Source: Candidatus Terryibacteriota bacterium
GTDB taxonomy: Bacteria > Patescibacteriota > Minisyncoccia > UBA9983
NCBI GenBank assembly: GCA_016208535.1
Contig: JACQXW010000020.1
Location: forward strand, 1-33,051
Length of the DNA stretch: 33,051 nucleotides
Direction: 5' to 3'
Positions 1-10,113 of the stretch are shown piece after piece. Within the stretch, counting starts at the first letter, position 1; every line of letters starts with the position of its first letter. Position numbers and translations under genes: made by a program. A model generated the notes under the pieces. It ran no database searches and had not been told where the DNA came from. It worked only from the letters and a program-made list of their open reading frames with translations.

Positions 1-491
1 GTATTGGTCCAGTATTGGTTGGTGCCCTCTGCCACATCTGTGGTGAGAAGACCGAGAGAGGAAGTGGCAATCGCAGAAGCAGTTCCTGAATACAAATTGA
101 TCAAGCCGCTTGAGGCGGAAAAATTCTGGCCCGTACCGCCAACCTGGGCGCCAATGGCTGTGCCGCTCCAAACGCCGGTAGCGATTGTGCCGAGAGTGGT
201 AATGGTAGTGGAACCTGTATTAGCCTCTACTGCCATTGTTCCCAATCCCAAATTAGTTCGGGCAGCAGCCGCTGTTGCCGCTCCGGTTCCTCCATAAGCC
301 ACGCCAATGGCTGTGCCGTTCCAGGTGCCGGCAGTAATAGTCGCAAGAGAAGCATTTCCGACAACTGTTAATGTCCCGTCAGTGCTGATATTGGTGCTGA
401 TGGTGGTTGCCGCAGAAGCAGCCGCAGCCACAACCATTATTGACAAAACCACTGACAGAATGACTGAAATCAAATTTTTATTTCTGCTCAT
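1..491 (-). CDS. Repetitive fibre-like surface/secreted protein, N-terminal part (runs off left edge)
   Basis: Minus-strand reading from ATG at 491: MSRNKNLISVILSVVLSIMVVAAAASAATTISTNISTDGTLTVVGNASLATITAGTWNGTAIGVAYGGTGAATAAAARTNLGLGTMA... Signal peptide followed by 'GTWNGTAIGxxYGGTGA' repeats typical of tail-fibre-like proteins. Open to position 1, so absent from the ORF track; the plus-strand ORFs here are shadows. Confidence 0.8.
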   Translation of the reverse strand, partial: MSRNKNLISVILSVVLSIMVVAAAASAATTISTNISTDGTLTVVGNASLATITAGTWNGTAIGVAYGGTGAATAAAARTNLGLGTMAVEANTGSTTITTLGTIATGVWSGTAIGAQVGGTGQNFSASSGLINLYSGTASAIATSSLGLLTTDVAEGTNQYWTN

Positions 492-526
492 AATTTTACT
501 TTTTAATTATTAATTAATTTTAACAA

Positions 527-641
527 ATAAATCCCGTTACATCTCTCTAAGGAATAAAGTTTATCTATGGTTTTTTAATTTTTATTTACTATTTATTTTT
601 TATCTTATAGACAAAAGTTTTCCAGATGTAACGGGATAAAT
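527..641. repeat. Palindromic element: 12-bp inverted ends CCCGTTACATCT (533-544) / AGATGTAACGGG (624-635), flanked by direct repeat ATAAAT (527-532, 636-641)
   Basis: Direct inspection of both arms and flanks. Confidence 0.75.
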
Positions 642-736
642 TTTCCCAACACTACGACTTGCGTTGAGTTAGATATTGTATTTATTTTATCAGAAAAATA
701 GTAATTTTTCTTAAAACCTGTGGATAACTTTCCGAT

Positions 737-946
737 TTACTGCTTGAATACCTCCCCTAATTTCGCTCTGGTTTTTGGTCCCATATAGCCGTAGGCAGAA
801 TCATCCGGAGTGGTAATGTTATATTTTGTCTGGAATTTCTGAACAGCTTTTTCCGTAAGAGAGCCAAAGTAATTCGTTTCATTACCCGGAGAACCGGCGC
901 CACTGGAAGCGATTTGAGTGTCATGATCTTTGTTAACCTCCTCCAA
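737..946 (-). pseudogene. C-terminal half of a peptidoglycan-binding-like domain, out of frame with the upstream large protein
   Basis: DTQIASSGAGSPGNETNYFGSLTEKAVQKFQTKYNI...GYMGPKTRAKLGEVFKQ resembles the C-terminal part of PG_binding_1-type domains. No ATG (TTG only). Overlaps the 3' end of the upstream ORF at GGGGIIGGG*. Confidence 0.6.
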
Positions 947-3900
947 TAATCCCTCCTCCGCCTGTCAAAATACAGCTTCCGCTACTCTCATGATAACCGC
1001 CATTACAGGTTAAAGAACAACTTGCGCCGCTTACAACTCCATTGCTCACCGAAGAACAGGTTGTGGCAGAAACAGTGGTGGTTGCCGCTGATTCTCCATT
1101 GGCATTGCTGGCGCTGACCCTATAATAATAAGCGGTATTGCCTGTTAATCCGGCGCTGGAATACGAATTTGTACTTGCTGTGGCAATGTAAGGAAAACTT
1201 CCGCCTTCAATTGTGTCGCGATAAACAAGATAACTGGTGGCTCCGCTCACTGCTGTCCAAGAAAAATCAATTTGAGTGTTGCCGTTCCTAACAGCAGATA
1301 AACCAACCGGGCTAGTTGGCGCGTTTTCGTTTGTCGGCACAATCGGCGCAAAATCCGTAAGGTGATCTACCCGGGCCGTGATAGTATTGTTTGTCGTGTC
1401 AACAGTGGCTGCCACCGCGTCCCAAGTGTTGGTGGTTGTGTTCCAATAAGCCAATTGCAGATTATTTTCAGAAGAGCCGGCGGGAATATCGCTTTCATTG
1501 TAATTAATTGTTATCTCAATGGAGTTATTCAAACTACTGATAACTGTTCCGTTGCTGTCAGAGGCCACAATGCTTTTTACAGAATTCGCCAAGGGAGCGG
1601 CATTGAGCGTGGCTGGCGGAACATTTGTGGGCGCGCTGACACTGAAAGAGACATTGCTGGAACCGGTTCCCAAGGCATTGGGCGGAATATTGACTGTCAT
1701 ACTGCTGGTGGCCACAGTGCCGCCGCTGGAAGGCACAATACTCTGAATTTCAGGTTTGGAAAAGCCGCATCCGGAAATAACGATAAGAGTGATATTGACA
1801 GTGCCGCTGCCGGTCTGAGATATTCCATTGGAAGCGCTGTGGCAAGGCGCGTTGGCATAAACAGTCCAAGTGCCGGAATCAATATTAAGTGCATAAGTGC
1901 CGTTAGCATTGATTTCGCTTCCGGCCCAGCCGGTATTATTGGCTTTAGTTGCCCAGACAAATCCTTCGGCAATGCTACCGCTACCAGAAGAACTAATTGC
2001 GCCGGTAATTGAGTATTGAGAAATACTTAAAGTTAAATCTTGAGTGGCAGTGGCAGTAAAATTCAAATTGACAGGCGTATTCACATATCCCGGCAAAGAG
2101 GCGCCTACCATATAAGTGTAGCCAGTGGGAATTTTCATTGAATAGGCGCCGCTGCTGTTGGCAGTAACGCTGTACTTGCCCGGACCGTCTGTGCGGGAAG
2201 CCCAGACAGTGGCATTGGGAGCGGTGGTGCCGCTTAAGGTTGCCATTGCCGGCAGGATGATGGTTAAACTTGAAGTATTCCCTGCGGTAATTGTTGTGGT
2301 AGTGGCATCTATGTTTGCCACCAAAGAAGTGAGATTGCCAAAACCGGGCGTGCCCACATCAAGTCTGTAAGAACCGGCTGGCAGAGAAAATTTTGTTATT
2401 AAATCGGCATTGCTGGAAGTGGCAGTCCATGTGTCCGAACCATTGCCCTTGCCTGTGGAGGCGTTGTAAGCCCAGGCAAAAACCCGGTCCAAACCATAGG
2501 TATTGCCACCGGTAATTGTAATTTGCAAATAACCCTGGGCCGCAGGCTTGAAATCTTTATCAGAAACATCGTTGGAAACATCCACATTGGCAAGCAACGT
2601 TCCCATCATGCCCAAATCTTTTGACCAAGCTTCAATGGTGTAGCCAGTCCCTCCGGGAACCCTGAGGCTGTATGTGCCGTCTCCCCGGCTCATGGCAAAA
2701 TTCATTCCATTGGGACCAAAGGCGCGAATATGCACATCAGCATAAGTGGTCTCGCCCGAGTCCCATTGATTGTTAGTATTTGTATCAGTATAAACCCTGC
2801 CAATGATTTTTTTGAATGAGGCGGCGCTGATGGTGAAATTCTGGCCCGTGGCATTGGAACCAGAGGCAACAGTAACATTGGTTTTAGGAGTCAAGGGACC
2901 GTAACTTGGGGCAAACGCCTCAACCCGATAAACGCCCGGAGAAACATACAAAGTATATTGGCCGCTGGAATTGGTAAGAGTCTGACTGAAACTTCCGTTA
3001 GAGCCCTGAGCCATCACAGTCACGCCCTGAATGGGGAAGGTGTCAGGGTCGGTGACCGCGCCGCTGATATAGGTTGTCGGCTTGGCGATAATGATTGTCT
3101 GGTTCACGGTTGTGTCAGCGCTGGTAATTGTCACCGGATATTCTTTGAACCCGGCTCCTGGCAGCATAATCTCCACTGCAAAGGCGCCGGTGGGAACTTT
3201 CATTTGGTAAACCTGAATTCCATTGACATTGGTGGTGGTACAAACACCCATACCGCCCGGGCCCCTTATATCAGATCCTGCCCGTCTGATATTGATGCAA
3301 GGCTGGGGACCGCCTCCGGATTCGGTTATGAGATTGCCGCTGGAGTCGCGCAAGGTGACATTCAATGTCTTATTGGCAACAACAAATGAAAAGGCGGTTA
3401 GAGTGGTTGTGGCTGTGCCGGCTTCAACAAAAACAGGACTGACATCAGGCGTCCAGTATTGCGCCCCTCCGCTGGTCAAAGTGGAATTGGTCATAATGTT
3501 GAAATTCCAGGTTTGGCCGGTCTTTATCGGCAACTCAAAATATCCGATGCCGCTGGCGTTAAGCCCTTCTACGCTGTAGGCCGTGGAAGTAAAAACCGGA
3601 GAAAAAGTCTCTGAGGCGTTGGTGTAGGCGCGGACAAAAATTCCCGTGGCGCTGGCCGGGCCGTTGGTGATGGAACCCTGAATGACGCCATTGGGAATTT
3701 CAAAAATCGGCGTGACAGTGGCGGTTTCGCCGCCAGTCACATTAATCATTGTCATGTTCGGCTGAAGATAATTGTCAAAGAAATCTTTATCAGAAGTATT
3801 GTCCGGCATCACGCCCATCATATAGGTGGCGTCCAAAAGATTGCTGTAAGTAAAACCATAGACAGAACCGGACAGACTCAATCTTTTGGTGCCGGCAAAA

Positions 3901-5045
3901 AACATCAAATCAGGAGAGCCCATTCCCACTTTTATCTGCAGGGCCTCGCCTGACGTGAGATTGCGAAGGCTTCCGTTGCTTTGCCTGATTTTTATCTGGC
4001 CGATAACAGTATTGGCGCCGCCAATCTGGATGCCGTCTAAGGGCGGAGGCCTGAAATCATTTCTTTGTTCTATGCCATAGACTGAGCCATCAACTAAACC
4101 GTTATTGCTGGCGCTGGTCCAAACTCTTACTCCCTGATAAGAGCCCTTAGCCGGGTTGGTGATATTTCCGACTATCACGGTCACAGTGGATGTTGAAGCC
4201 GGATCAATGGCGCCGTTACTGGTTGTCAGAATAATTTGGTTCAAGCCATAAGCGGTGGAGGTGGCAATGGCACTAGCCGCCACTTGCGCCGTCCCCCCCT
4301 CAACAATGGTCTGCAAGGAGGTGGTGGCGTTGGTAATATCAAAGCCAATGGGAAAATTGATATGAATTTTTTCTCCGATATTCAAGGTGGTGCTGGCCGT
4401 AAAACTGAAAGTGTATTGAACGCCGGTGGCGGCAGCGGAATAATTGCTGGCCGCGTAGGTCCAATCGTCAATCAATCCCCCTCTTCTCGCGATACTCGCC
4501 GAGCCAGTGGCGCTAGAATCAATGTCTGTCGCGCAGCCGGAGCTGGGATTGCCTACTTGACTCAAGGTGCAAGTTCGCGCAGACCAGGTTTTATTTCCCA
4601 AAATACTTAAATCGCCAATCGGATTAACGATTCCCTTAATGTCAATAATAAAATTGTTGTCAGCGCTGGTCTGGGTGCTTGTGGCAGCTAAAATAATTTT
4701 TCTGGCGCCGCCATCAATATATAGAGTGGTGGTGGCAAAATTCAAAAGGTCTCCTCCAAGGGCTGTGCTGGAAGCAGAGACGCCGGAAAAATCCCAATTA
4801 GGCCCGCCAGTAATTTCCGGAAAGGTTATTTCCACCGCGTCAGTGGAAGTGGAAAGCGCGGTGACATTATTAATGATAAATCTCCAGGTGGCGTTTGTTT
4901 GACCCAAAAGATTATCAACATTATTTGTCGCTGGCGCAACTGTTGCAGACGTCAAAGCCGCGGCATTGGCCAAGGACGGAGAAACTAATAATAGGCCTGA
5001 CACAAAAATCAAGCCAAAAACAACGAGAGAAAATTTTGTTTTCAT
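933..5045 (-). CDS. Very large secreted protein with carboxypeptidase-regulatory-like repeats, an Fn3-like domain and a Gly-rich C-terminus
   Basis: ORF 933..5102; likely start MKTKFSLVVFGLIFVSGLLLVSP (signal peptide) at 5045. Repeated 'ISGAVTDPDTFPIQGVTVMAQGSNGSFSQTLTNSSGQYTLYVSPGVYRVEA'-type units; Fn3-like 'PTSPVGLSAVRNGNTQIDFSWTAVSGATSYLVYR'. Confidence 0.8.
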   Translation of the reverse strand: MKTKFSLVVFGLIFVSGLLLVSPSLANAAALTSATVAPATNNVDNLLGQTNATWRFIINNVTALSTSTDAVEITFPEITGGPNWDFSGVSASSTALGGDLLNFATTTLYIDGGARKIILAATSTQTSADNNFIIDIKGIVNPIGDLSILGNKTWSARTCTLSQVGNPSSGCATDIDSSATGSASIARRGGLIDDWTYAASNYSAAATGVQYTFSFTASTTLNIGEKIHINFPIGFDITNATTSLQTIVEGGTAQVAASAIATSTAYGLNQIILTTSNGAIDPASTSTVTVIVGNITNPAKGSYQGVRVWTSASNNGLVDGSVYGIEQRNDFRPPPLDGIQIGGANTVIGQIKIRQSNGSLRNLTSGEALQIKVGMGSPDLMFFAGTKRLSLSGSVYGFTYSNLLDATYMMGVMPDNTSDKDFFDNYLQPNMTMINVTGGETATVTPIFEIPNGVIQGSITNGPASATGIFVRAYTNASETFSPVFTSTAYSVEGLNASGIGYFELPIKTGQTWNFNIMTNSTLTSGGAQYWTPDVSPVFVEAGTATTTLTAFSFVVANKTLNVTLRDSSGNLITESGGGPQPCINIRRAGSDIRGPGGMGVCTTTNVNGIQVYQMKVPTGAFAVEIMLPGAGFKEYPVTITSADTTVNQTIIIAKPTTYISGAVTDPDTFPIQGVTVMAQGSNGSFSQTLTNSSGQYTLYVSPGVYRVEAFAPSYGPLTPKTNVTVASGSNATGQNFTISAASFKKIIGRVYTDTNTNNQWDSGETTYADVHIRAFGPNGMNFAMSRGDGTYSLRVPGGTGYTIEAWSKDLGMMGTLLANVDVSNDVSDKDFKPAAQGYLQITITGGNTYGLDRVFAWAYNASTGKGNGSDTWTATSSNADLITKFSLPAGSYRLDVGTPGFGNLTSLVANIDATTTTITAGNTSSLTIILPAMATLSGTTAPNATVWASRTDGPGKYSVTANSSGAYSMKIPTGYTYMVGASLPGYVNTPVNLNFTATATQDLTLSISQYSITGAISSSGSGSIAEGFVWATKANNTGWAGSEINANGTYALNIDSGTWTVYANAPCHSASNGISQTGSGTVNITLIVISGCGFSKPEIQSIVPSSGGTVATSSMTVNIPPNALGTGSSNVSFSVSAPTNVPPATLNAAPLANSVKSIVASDSNGTVISSLNNSIEITINYNESDIPAGSSENNLQLAYWNTTTNTWDAVAATVDTTNNTITARVDHLTDFAPIVPTNENAPTSPVGLSAVRNGNTQIDFSWTAVSGATSYLVYRDTIEGGSFPYIATASTNSYSSAGLTGNTAYYYRVSASNANGESAATTTVSATTCSSVSNGVVSGASCSLTCNGGYHESSGSCILTGGGGIIGGG

Positions 5046-5173
5046 TTTCTTAGTATTTAAAAAAATTATAAAAAACGGCCGACTTATTTTATTATAAATC
5101 AATATTAAAAAAATAGGGTAATAAAAATATAAAAGCTGTGGATAACTATAGAAAAATAATATAAAATCAAAGA

Positions 5174-6499
5174 ATGCGAAAAATAAACCCCGTTAGAAGT
5201 AGTCAATCAAAGATTGGCGCCGAAATGTCAAAGACATTTCGGACTTCTAACGGGGTAAAGGAAAAAGCCCATCGCCTCCTCCGCTGGAGCGAAAAATACT
5301 TCAAAACCGACATGGTCTACCTCGCCCATGGCGGCTTCTGGCTGACCCTGGGGCAGATATTTTCCGCCCTAATAAGTCTTGGTCTTTCCATTGCTTATGC
5401 CAATCTCTTAACCCAGCAGACATTCGGAACTTATAAATATATTTTATCCGCCTATGGAATTATTTCTTTATTTGTAATACCAGGACTTTCCTCTGCAGTC
5501 ACCCGTTCTGTCAGCAGAGGATTTGAAGGATCGATAAAAGAAGGGTTTAAAAAGAAAATAAAATGGGGAACAATCGCCGGCATCGCCAGTTTTCTTATAA
5601 GCATCTATTATCTTCTGAATAATAATTTAATTCTGTCTATCGGGTTTTTAACCATCGGCTTATTTCTCCCATTAATGGAGTCTTTCGGCCTTTACTCCAG
5701 TTTTCTGGAAGGGAAAAAACTTTTTAAAGAAAGGGTTTTATATGAAATAGGATTAAATTTAATATTTGCGGCCGCAATACTGCTGACTATTTTCCTGACA
5801 AAAAATCTGTTTATAATCTTGGCTGTTTATTTTATATCAAATATTACAGGCAGAATAATATTTTATTTCTTAACTGTAAAGAAATTTAAAACAAACAATC
5901 TGGCTGACGAAGAAATGGATAGTTACGGCAGATCATTAAGTTTTTTTCAGATAGTTTCCAATGCAAGCCAATATTTGGACAAAATTCTTTTATTCACCAT
6001 GCTGGGCGCGCCCCAGGTGGCAATCTTCACTTTTGCCAGCGCCCTGCCGGACAGGATAAAATATCTGTTCAGATTCACCGGCACCATCTCGTTCCCGAAA
6101 TTCGCCGGCCGGCCGGCTGAAGAAATCAAAAAAAATCTGCCGAAAAAATTACTCCTGCTCGGCCTGATTATTTCTTTTGCGATAGTCGCCTATATCCTTG
6201 CTGCCCCCCTTATCTTTAAATACATCTTTCCGCAATATAAATCAGCCGTATTTCTCTCGCAGATAATAAGCCTTACCTCCATCTACGCCATCACCTATCC
6301 GATCGGCTCCTATCTCTCCGCCCATAAAAAAGTGAGGGAATTATTTATGATTTCCGGTTCCAGTTTTTTATTGGGATTAATTTGCCTGCTCGTCTTTATA
6401 CCCTTCTACGGAATCTGGGGGGCGGTCATCGGCGCCGCCGCCAACCGCCTCACAATCATCACCACTTCGTTTTATTTTTTAAAGAAAATAAAAGATTAA
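5174..6499 (+). CDS. Polysaccharide flippase (Wzx/MATE-like membrane protein)
   Basis: Multi-TM protein with 'LAHGGFWLTLGQIFSALISLGLSIAYANLLTQQTFGTYKYILS'; true start may lie downstream of the palindromic insert. Confidence 0.8.
   Translation: MRKINPVRSSQSKIGAEMSKTFRTSNGVKEKAHRLLRWSEKYFKTDMVYLAHGGFWLTLGQIFSALISLGLSIAYANLLTQQTFGTYKYILSAYGIISLFVIPGLSSAVTRSVSRGFEGSIKEGFKKKIKWGTIAGIASFLISIYYLLNNNLILSIGFLTIGLFLPLMESFGLYSSFLEGKKLFKERVLYEIGLNLIFAAAILLTIFLTKNLFIILAVYFISNITGRIIFYFLTVKKFKTNNLADEEMDSYGRSLSFFQIVSNASQYLDKILLFTMLGAPQVAIFTFASALPDRIKYLFRFTGTISFPKFAGRPAEEIKKNLPKKLLLLGLIISFAIVAYILAAPLIFKYIFPQYKSAVFLSQIISLTSIYAITYPIGSYLSAHKKVRELFMISGSSFLLGLICLLVFIPFYGIWGAVIGAAANRLTIITTSFYFLKKIKD
5184..5259. 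repeat. Palindromic element CCCCGTTAGAAGT...ACTTCTAACGGGG (5188-5255) with two internal AAA-loop hairpins, flanked by TAAA direct repeats (5184-5187, 5256-5259)
   Basis: 13-bp outer stem 5188-5200/5243-5255; hairpin 5202-5208/5212-5218 (one G:T pair); hairpin CCGAAATGTC-AAA-GACATTTCGG 5220-5242, perfect. Translated in frame as NPVRSS...RTSNGV. Confidence 0.85.
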
Positions 6500-6502
6500 A
6501 AA

Positions 6503-7285
6503 TTATTTTTTCTTACAAAGAGAAATAAGTATATCTCCGCTCTTTTTAAAAAGATTTGCACGAATTGCAATTCTTTCAAGAAAATCAGCAATATTTCTTG
6601 CAAATTTTAATTTGTAAAAAGGAAACGGCGCTGAAAATCTAAATGTTGATATTTCTTCAATTTTAAATTGAGTAGAATTTATTAAATTTTTAAATTCCTT
6701 TATTGAATAAGATTTATGAGGAAAATATTTATCACTTTTCTTAAAAAATATTGCCTTAATTATTTTATAAGGAACAGAGAAGATAGTATTTGGTAAATTT
6801 AATAATTTAGAAATAAAATTGTGCTTATTGTCTGTGCTAATAACCAAATATCCTCCTTTTTTAAGCACGCGGCATAATTCCGCCATGCCTTTTTTATCGT
6901 CTAAAAGATGTTCTATAACCTGTGTGCACAAAATAATATCAAATTTGTTGTTTTCAAAAGGAATTTCTTCTAAATTGCCTTTTATAATGCTTGAAACCCC
7001 GGTATTATTTACAGCTACTTTTACTATTTCTTCAGAAAAATCGAAGCCATATATTTCTATATCAAGGTAATTATCTTTTATGTATTTTATATAAATTCCG
7101 TTGCCGCAACCAGCATCGCAAAAAATAATTTTATCTTTCGCGTGTCGCAAATTTTCAATCGCCTTATCTAAATACCGAGCAACACCTTCATGTTTTCTGT
7201 TAAAAACCAAGTATTTTCCGTCTTTATATTTTATTGAACGAAAATAATAAGCCTGTTTTAAATCATTCCATTTTTTATTTAACAT
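6503..7285 (-). CDS. Class I SAM-dependent methyltransferase
   Basis: IIFCDAGCGNGIYIKYIKD...DIILCTQVIEHLLDDKKGMAELCRVLKKGGYLVISTDN. ORF track start 7381; MLNKKWNDLKQAYYF at 7285 is the likelier start. Confidence 0.85.
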   Translation of the reverse strand: MLNKKWNDLKQAYYFRSIKYKDGKYLVFNRKHEGVARYLDKAIENLRHAKDKIIFCDAGCGNGIYIKYIKDNYLDIEIYGFDFSEEIVKVAVNNTGVSSIIKGNLEEIPFENNKFDIILCTQVIEHLLDDKKGMAELCRVLKKGGYLVISTDNKHNFISKLLNLPNTIFSVPYKIIKAIFFKKSDKYFPHKSYSIKEFKNLINSTQFKIEEISTFRFSAPFPFYKLKFARNIADFLERIAIRANLFKKSGDILISLCKKK

Positions 7286-8202
7286 TTTTTTTGCGCCATG
7301 ACGTATAAGCTGATATATTTTTTCTGCGTAGGAAATAAAACAAGCCAGATAATAAATGCCGGCAAACCAAATAAAATCCAATCTTTAATTTTCGCCAGAG
7401 AATGCACTATATTAATTTTTCTTTCTGTTTCTGTTTTTTTTATTTTTTCCACTATATTAAAAGAAACACGCCTGCCGAATTTAAATCTTAATTTCATCAA
7501 AATATGCTTTACATCCACAATTTTTCTTTTAAGATATAAAATTTTTAAACCGCGGCTTTCCAAAAATCTCTTAAGAGAATCTTTGTCCCATCTGGTAAGG
7601 TGCCTTGGCGGAACATCGTGCGGATTAAGCCAGTGCGCCATATCGCGGCACGGCACACTAGCGGCAATATACCCCTTTTCTTTTAGAATGTTTTTGACAA
7701 TACCAATAAATTCGCTTGGATTATCCAAATGCTCCAAGACCTCAAAAAAAGTCACCAGGTCAAATTTTTTATCATAGTTGATTTTATAATATCCCGTCAA
7801 ATCATTCACCATAATGTTTTCAAGATGAAAAATATTTTTGGCGACATTAACCGCGTCTCTGTCAAAATCAAAACCGGCAATCTCCCACCCGCCCTTTTTC
7901 GCCCAATAAAGAAAACTGCCTGTGCCGCAGCCGATATCCAAAACTTTCCCTTTAAGCGGCTTTAAAAAATCAAGAATTTTTGTATAATGTTTTCCGAATT
8001 TTAAATCATGCTCAATGTTCCTGCCCGCATATCTTTCGTCTTTCTTATACCACTCCGCCCCGGGATTTTTGAGTGGCTCCCAAAACTGCGCGCGGCAATT
8101 TCCGCATTCATATAATTTATATTCTTGCCCGCTATCAATATGCGAGTTTAAATAAATAAACTCAGAATCTTTTCGGCAAATTGGACAAATATTATTTTCC
8201 AT
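7279..8202 (-). CDS. Class I SAM-dependent methyltransferase with N-terminal Cys4 zinc-ribbon-like motif and C-terminal hydrophobic segment
   Basis: CPICRKDSEF...YECGNCRAQFWEP; VLDIGCGTGSFLYWAKKGGWEIAGFDFD; VTFFEVLEHLDNPSEF. Confidence 0.85.
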   Translation of the reverse strand: MENNICPICRKDSEFIYLNSHIDSGQEYKLYECGNCRAQFWEPLKNPGAEWYKKDERYAGRNIEHDLKFGKHYTKILDFLKPLKGKVLDIGCGTGSFLYWAKKGGWEIAGFDFDRDAVNVAKNIFHLENIMVNDLTGYYKINYDKKFDLVTFFEVLEHLDNPSEFIGIVKNILKEKGYIAASVPCRDMAHWLNPHDVPPRHLTRWDKDSLKRFLESRGLKILYLKRKIVDVKHILMKLRFKFGRRVSFNIVEKIKKTETERKINIVHSLAKIKDWILFGLPAFIIWLVLFPTQKKYISLYVMAQKKC

Positions 8203-9334
8203 TTTTCATTAAATTGAAATAAATTTCTTTTGTTTTTTGGGCAGTTTCTTTCCATATAAACTTTTTCGCCCTCTCCAATCCTCTTTTTATTAAATTCTGC
8301 CTTAATTTTTCGTCAGATAAAACTTTATTCATTTCATGTGCAATTTGTTCAATATTCAAAGGATCAACTAAAATCGCCGCATCTCCAGCAACTTCCGGTA
8401 AAGATGTAACATTAGAAGTTATCACCGGAGTACCGGAAGCCATTGCCTCAACAACGGGCAAACCAAACCCCTCATTCAAAGAAGGAAAACAGAACAATTC
8501 GGCTGCCGAATAAAAAGCGTTTAAATCTTCTTGTTTTACAAAGTCTACAAAAAAAATGTCTTCTTTATATTTAGAGTTTTTTGCTAATTCACAGATATTT
8601 TCACAACCAGGGAATAAACTGCCAACAATTACTAATTTTTCTTTTCTTTCAATAAACAATTCTTTCATTAAAATATATGCCTTGATTAAGGTATCAATAT
8701 TTTTATGGGGGGCCAACCTTGCAACATCTAAAATAAACGGCGCCTTGATCTTATATTTGTCAACTATCAATTTACACGCGATCGATTTTTCAATAATTTT
8801 GTAATCTTCTCCTCCAAGATATGTTATTTTTATTTTTTTAGGTTTTATTTTATAGTATTGGATTATTTCTTTTTTTCCATATTCAGAATCAGCAATAACA
8901 ACATCAACCCATTTGTTAAAATATTTCAAAACTATTCTAAAAATTCTATTACTTAATGGAAGAACAACTGCTGCCGTATATTCTCCGGCCGCATGTGCGG
9001 TAACGATAATATTTTTTGCCGGCGCCAGCCAGTAAAAAGGATAGACGCGCGGCTGAAACCAATGAATAATATCAAATTTATTTTTACGATATTTCCAAAA
9101 AAACAAAAGTTGAGAAACAAATCTGCCGCCGTAAGGCAATTTAATTTTAGGCATCAATATCTCGCTCGCCCGCGAGTACGCAGGGTCATTGACTTTATCA
9201 TAATGAACAAGATAAATTTCAAATCTATCGTCCGCCAATAAATTTTCTATCAATTTCCGCGCGCATAAAGCCGTTCCCTTGTTCGGTCTGTTATCAATCG
9301 TATAGCTCATCATGGCAATTTTTATCTTTTTCAT
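8192..9334 (-). CDS. Glycosyltransferase family 4-like
   Basis: [16 protein letters not shown]...[46 protein letters not shown]. Confidence 0.9.
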   Translation of the reverse strand: MKKIKIAMMSYTIDNRPNKGTALCARKLIENLLADDRFEIYLVHYDKVNDPAYSRASEILMPKIKLPYGGRFVSQLLFFWKYRKNKFDIIHWFQPRVYPFYWLAPAKNIIVTAHAAGEYTAAVVLPLSNRIFRIVLKYFNKWVDVVIADSEYGKKEIIQYYKIKPKKIKITYLGGEDYKIIEKSIACKLIVDKYKIKAPFILDVARLAPHKNIDTLIKAYILMKELFIERKEKLVIVGSLFPGCENICELAKNSKYKEDIFFVDFVKQEDLNAFYSAAELFCFPSLNEGFGLPVVEAMASGTPVITSNVTSLPEVAGDAAILVDPLNIEQIAHEMNKVLSDEKLRQNLIKRGLERAKKFIWKETAQKTKEIYFNLMKNGK

Positions 9335-10113
9335 ACTTTTTTGCGGAGAATCAACATAATATGAGGAAAAAAAACCCGATAGGAAATATGAAAAAATCCC
9401 AGAATTGCCTTTATTATTTTTTTGACGATGTTTCTGCTTCTCCCTTTCTCAAACATTATATCCCAGCCCCCGCTTTTTTTTAATATCTTCTTTAAACCCC
9501 AATAATTATAAAAGTGCAGATTATTTTCGCTTAAAGGATTCCTTTTAAACATCAAAACAATTTTTTCTGCTAGTTTATATGGTAACCAATGAACAAACCA
9601 CAAAAGTGTGTGTGTTTCTCTCGGCCAAAGCCTGTTGGGAAAAGCCAAATACAAATATCCTCCCGGCTTGAGAACGCGCAAAATCTCGCTTAAATAATTT
9701 ACAGGGTCAGAAACATGTTCCAAAACGCTGATTGACAGCGCCGCGTCAAAAACATTGTCGCCGAAGGGTATTTTTTTGCCATCATATAAAATAAACTCCG
9801 GCTTGGCATTATTAACGGCAGCGAATCTCTTAGAAATATCAATCAATTCTTTACTAACCTCTATCCCAAAAACATTGGCTCCGGCTTCGGCGAAAGCAAT
9901 TGCGGTTCCACCATTCCCACTGCCGGCATCTAATATTTTCATCCCTCTCGGATCAGTTATTCGCAATTTAAAATCGCTAACAATTTTTCTGGCAACATCC
10001 AGCTTTCTAATCCAATCCTCAATTAATTTTTCGTTTTCTTTCTTGGTTGCTAAAGGAAATTTAGAATAAGCATACTCCCGCGCGACTTTTTTAATGTCAA
10101 AATTATCGCTCAT
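9331..10113 (-). CDS. Class I SAM-dependent methyltransferase
   Basis: ILDAGSGNGGTAIAFAEAGANVFGIEVS...FDAALSISVLEHVSDPVNYLSEILRVLKPGGYLYLAFPN. Confidence 0.88.
   Translation of the reverse strand: MSDNFDIKKVAREYAYSKFPLATKKENEKLIEDWIRKLDVARKIVSDFKLRITDPRGMKILDAGSGNGGTAIAFAEAGANVFGIEVSKELIDISKRFAAVNNAKPEFILYDGKKIPFGDNVFDAALSISVLEHVSDPVNYLSEILRVLKPGGYLYLAFPNRLWPRETHTLLWFVHWLPYKLAEKIVLMFKRNPLSENNLHFYNYWGLKKILKKSGGWDIMFEKGRSRNIVKKIIKAILGFFHISYRVFFPHIMLILRKKV

Noticed and set aside
4-513. Plus-strand ORFs of 97 and 68 aa
   Set aside because: Shadows of the minus-strand fibre-like gene, whose translation has a signal peptide and clear repeats.
719-727. TGTGGATAA, a perfect DnaA-box match, with another at 5137-5145, both flanking the large surface gene
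   Set aside because: Only two isolated 9-mers 4.4 kb apart, with no dnaA/dnaN or box cluster; insufficient for an origin call.
1362-4902. Many plus-strand and internal ORFs within 933..5045
   Set aside because: Antisense or out-of-frame shadows of the large repetitive gene; no recognisable domains or ribosome sites.
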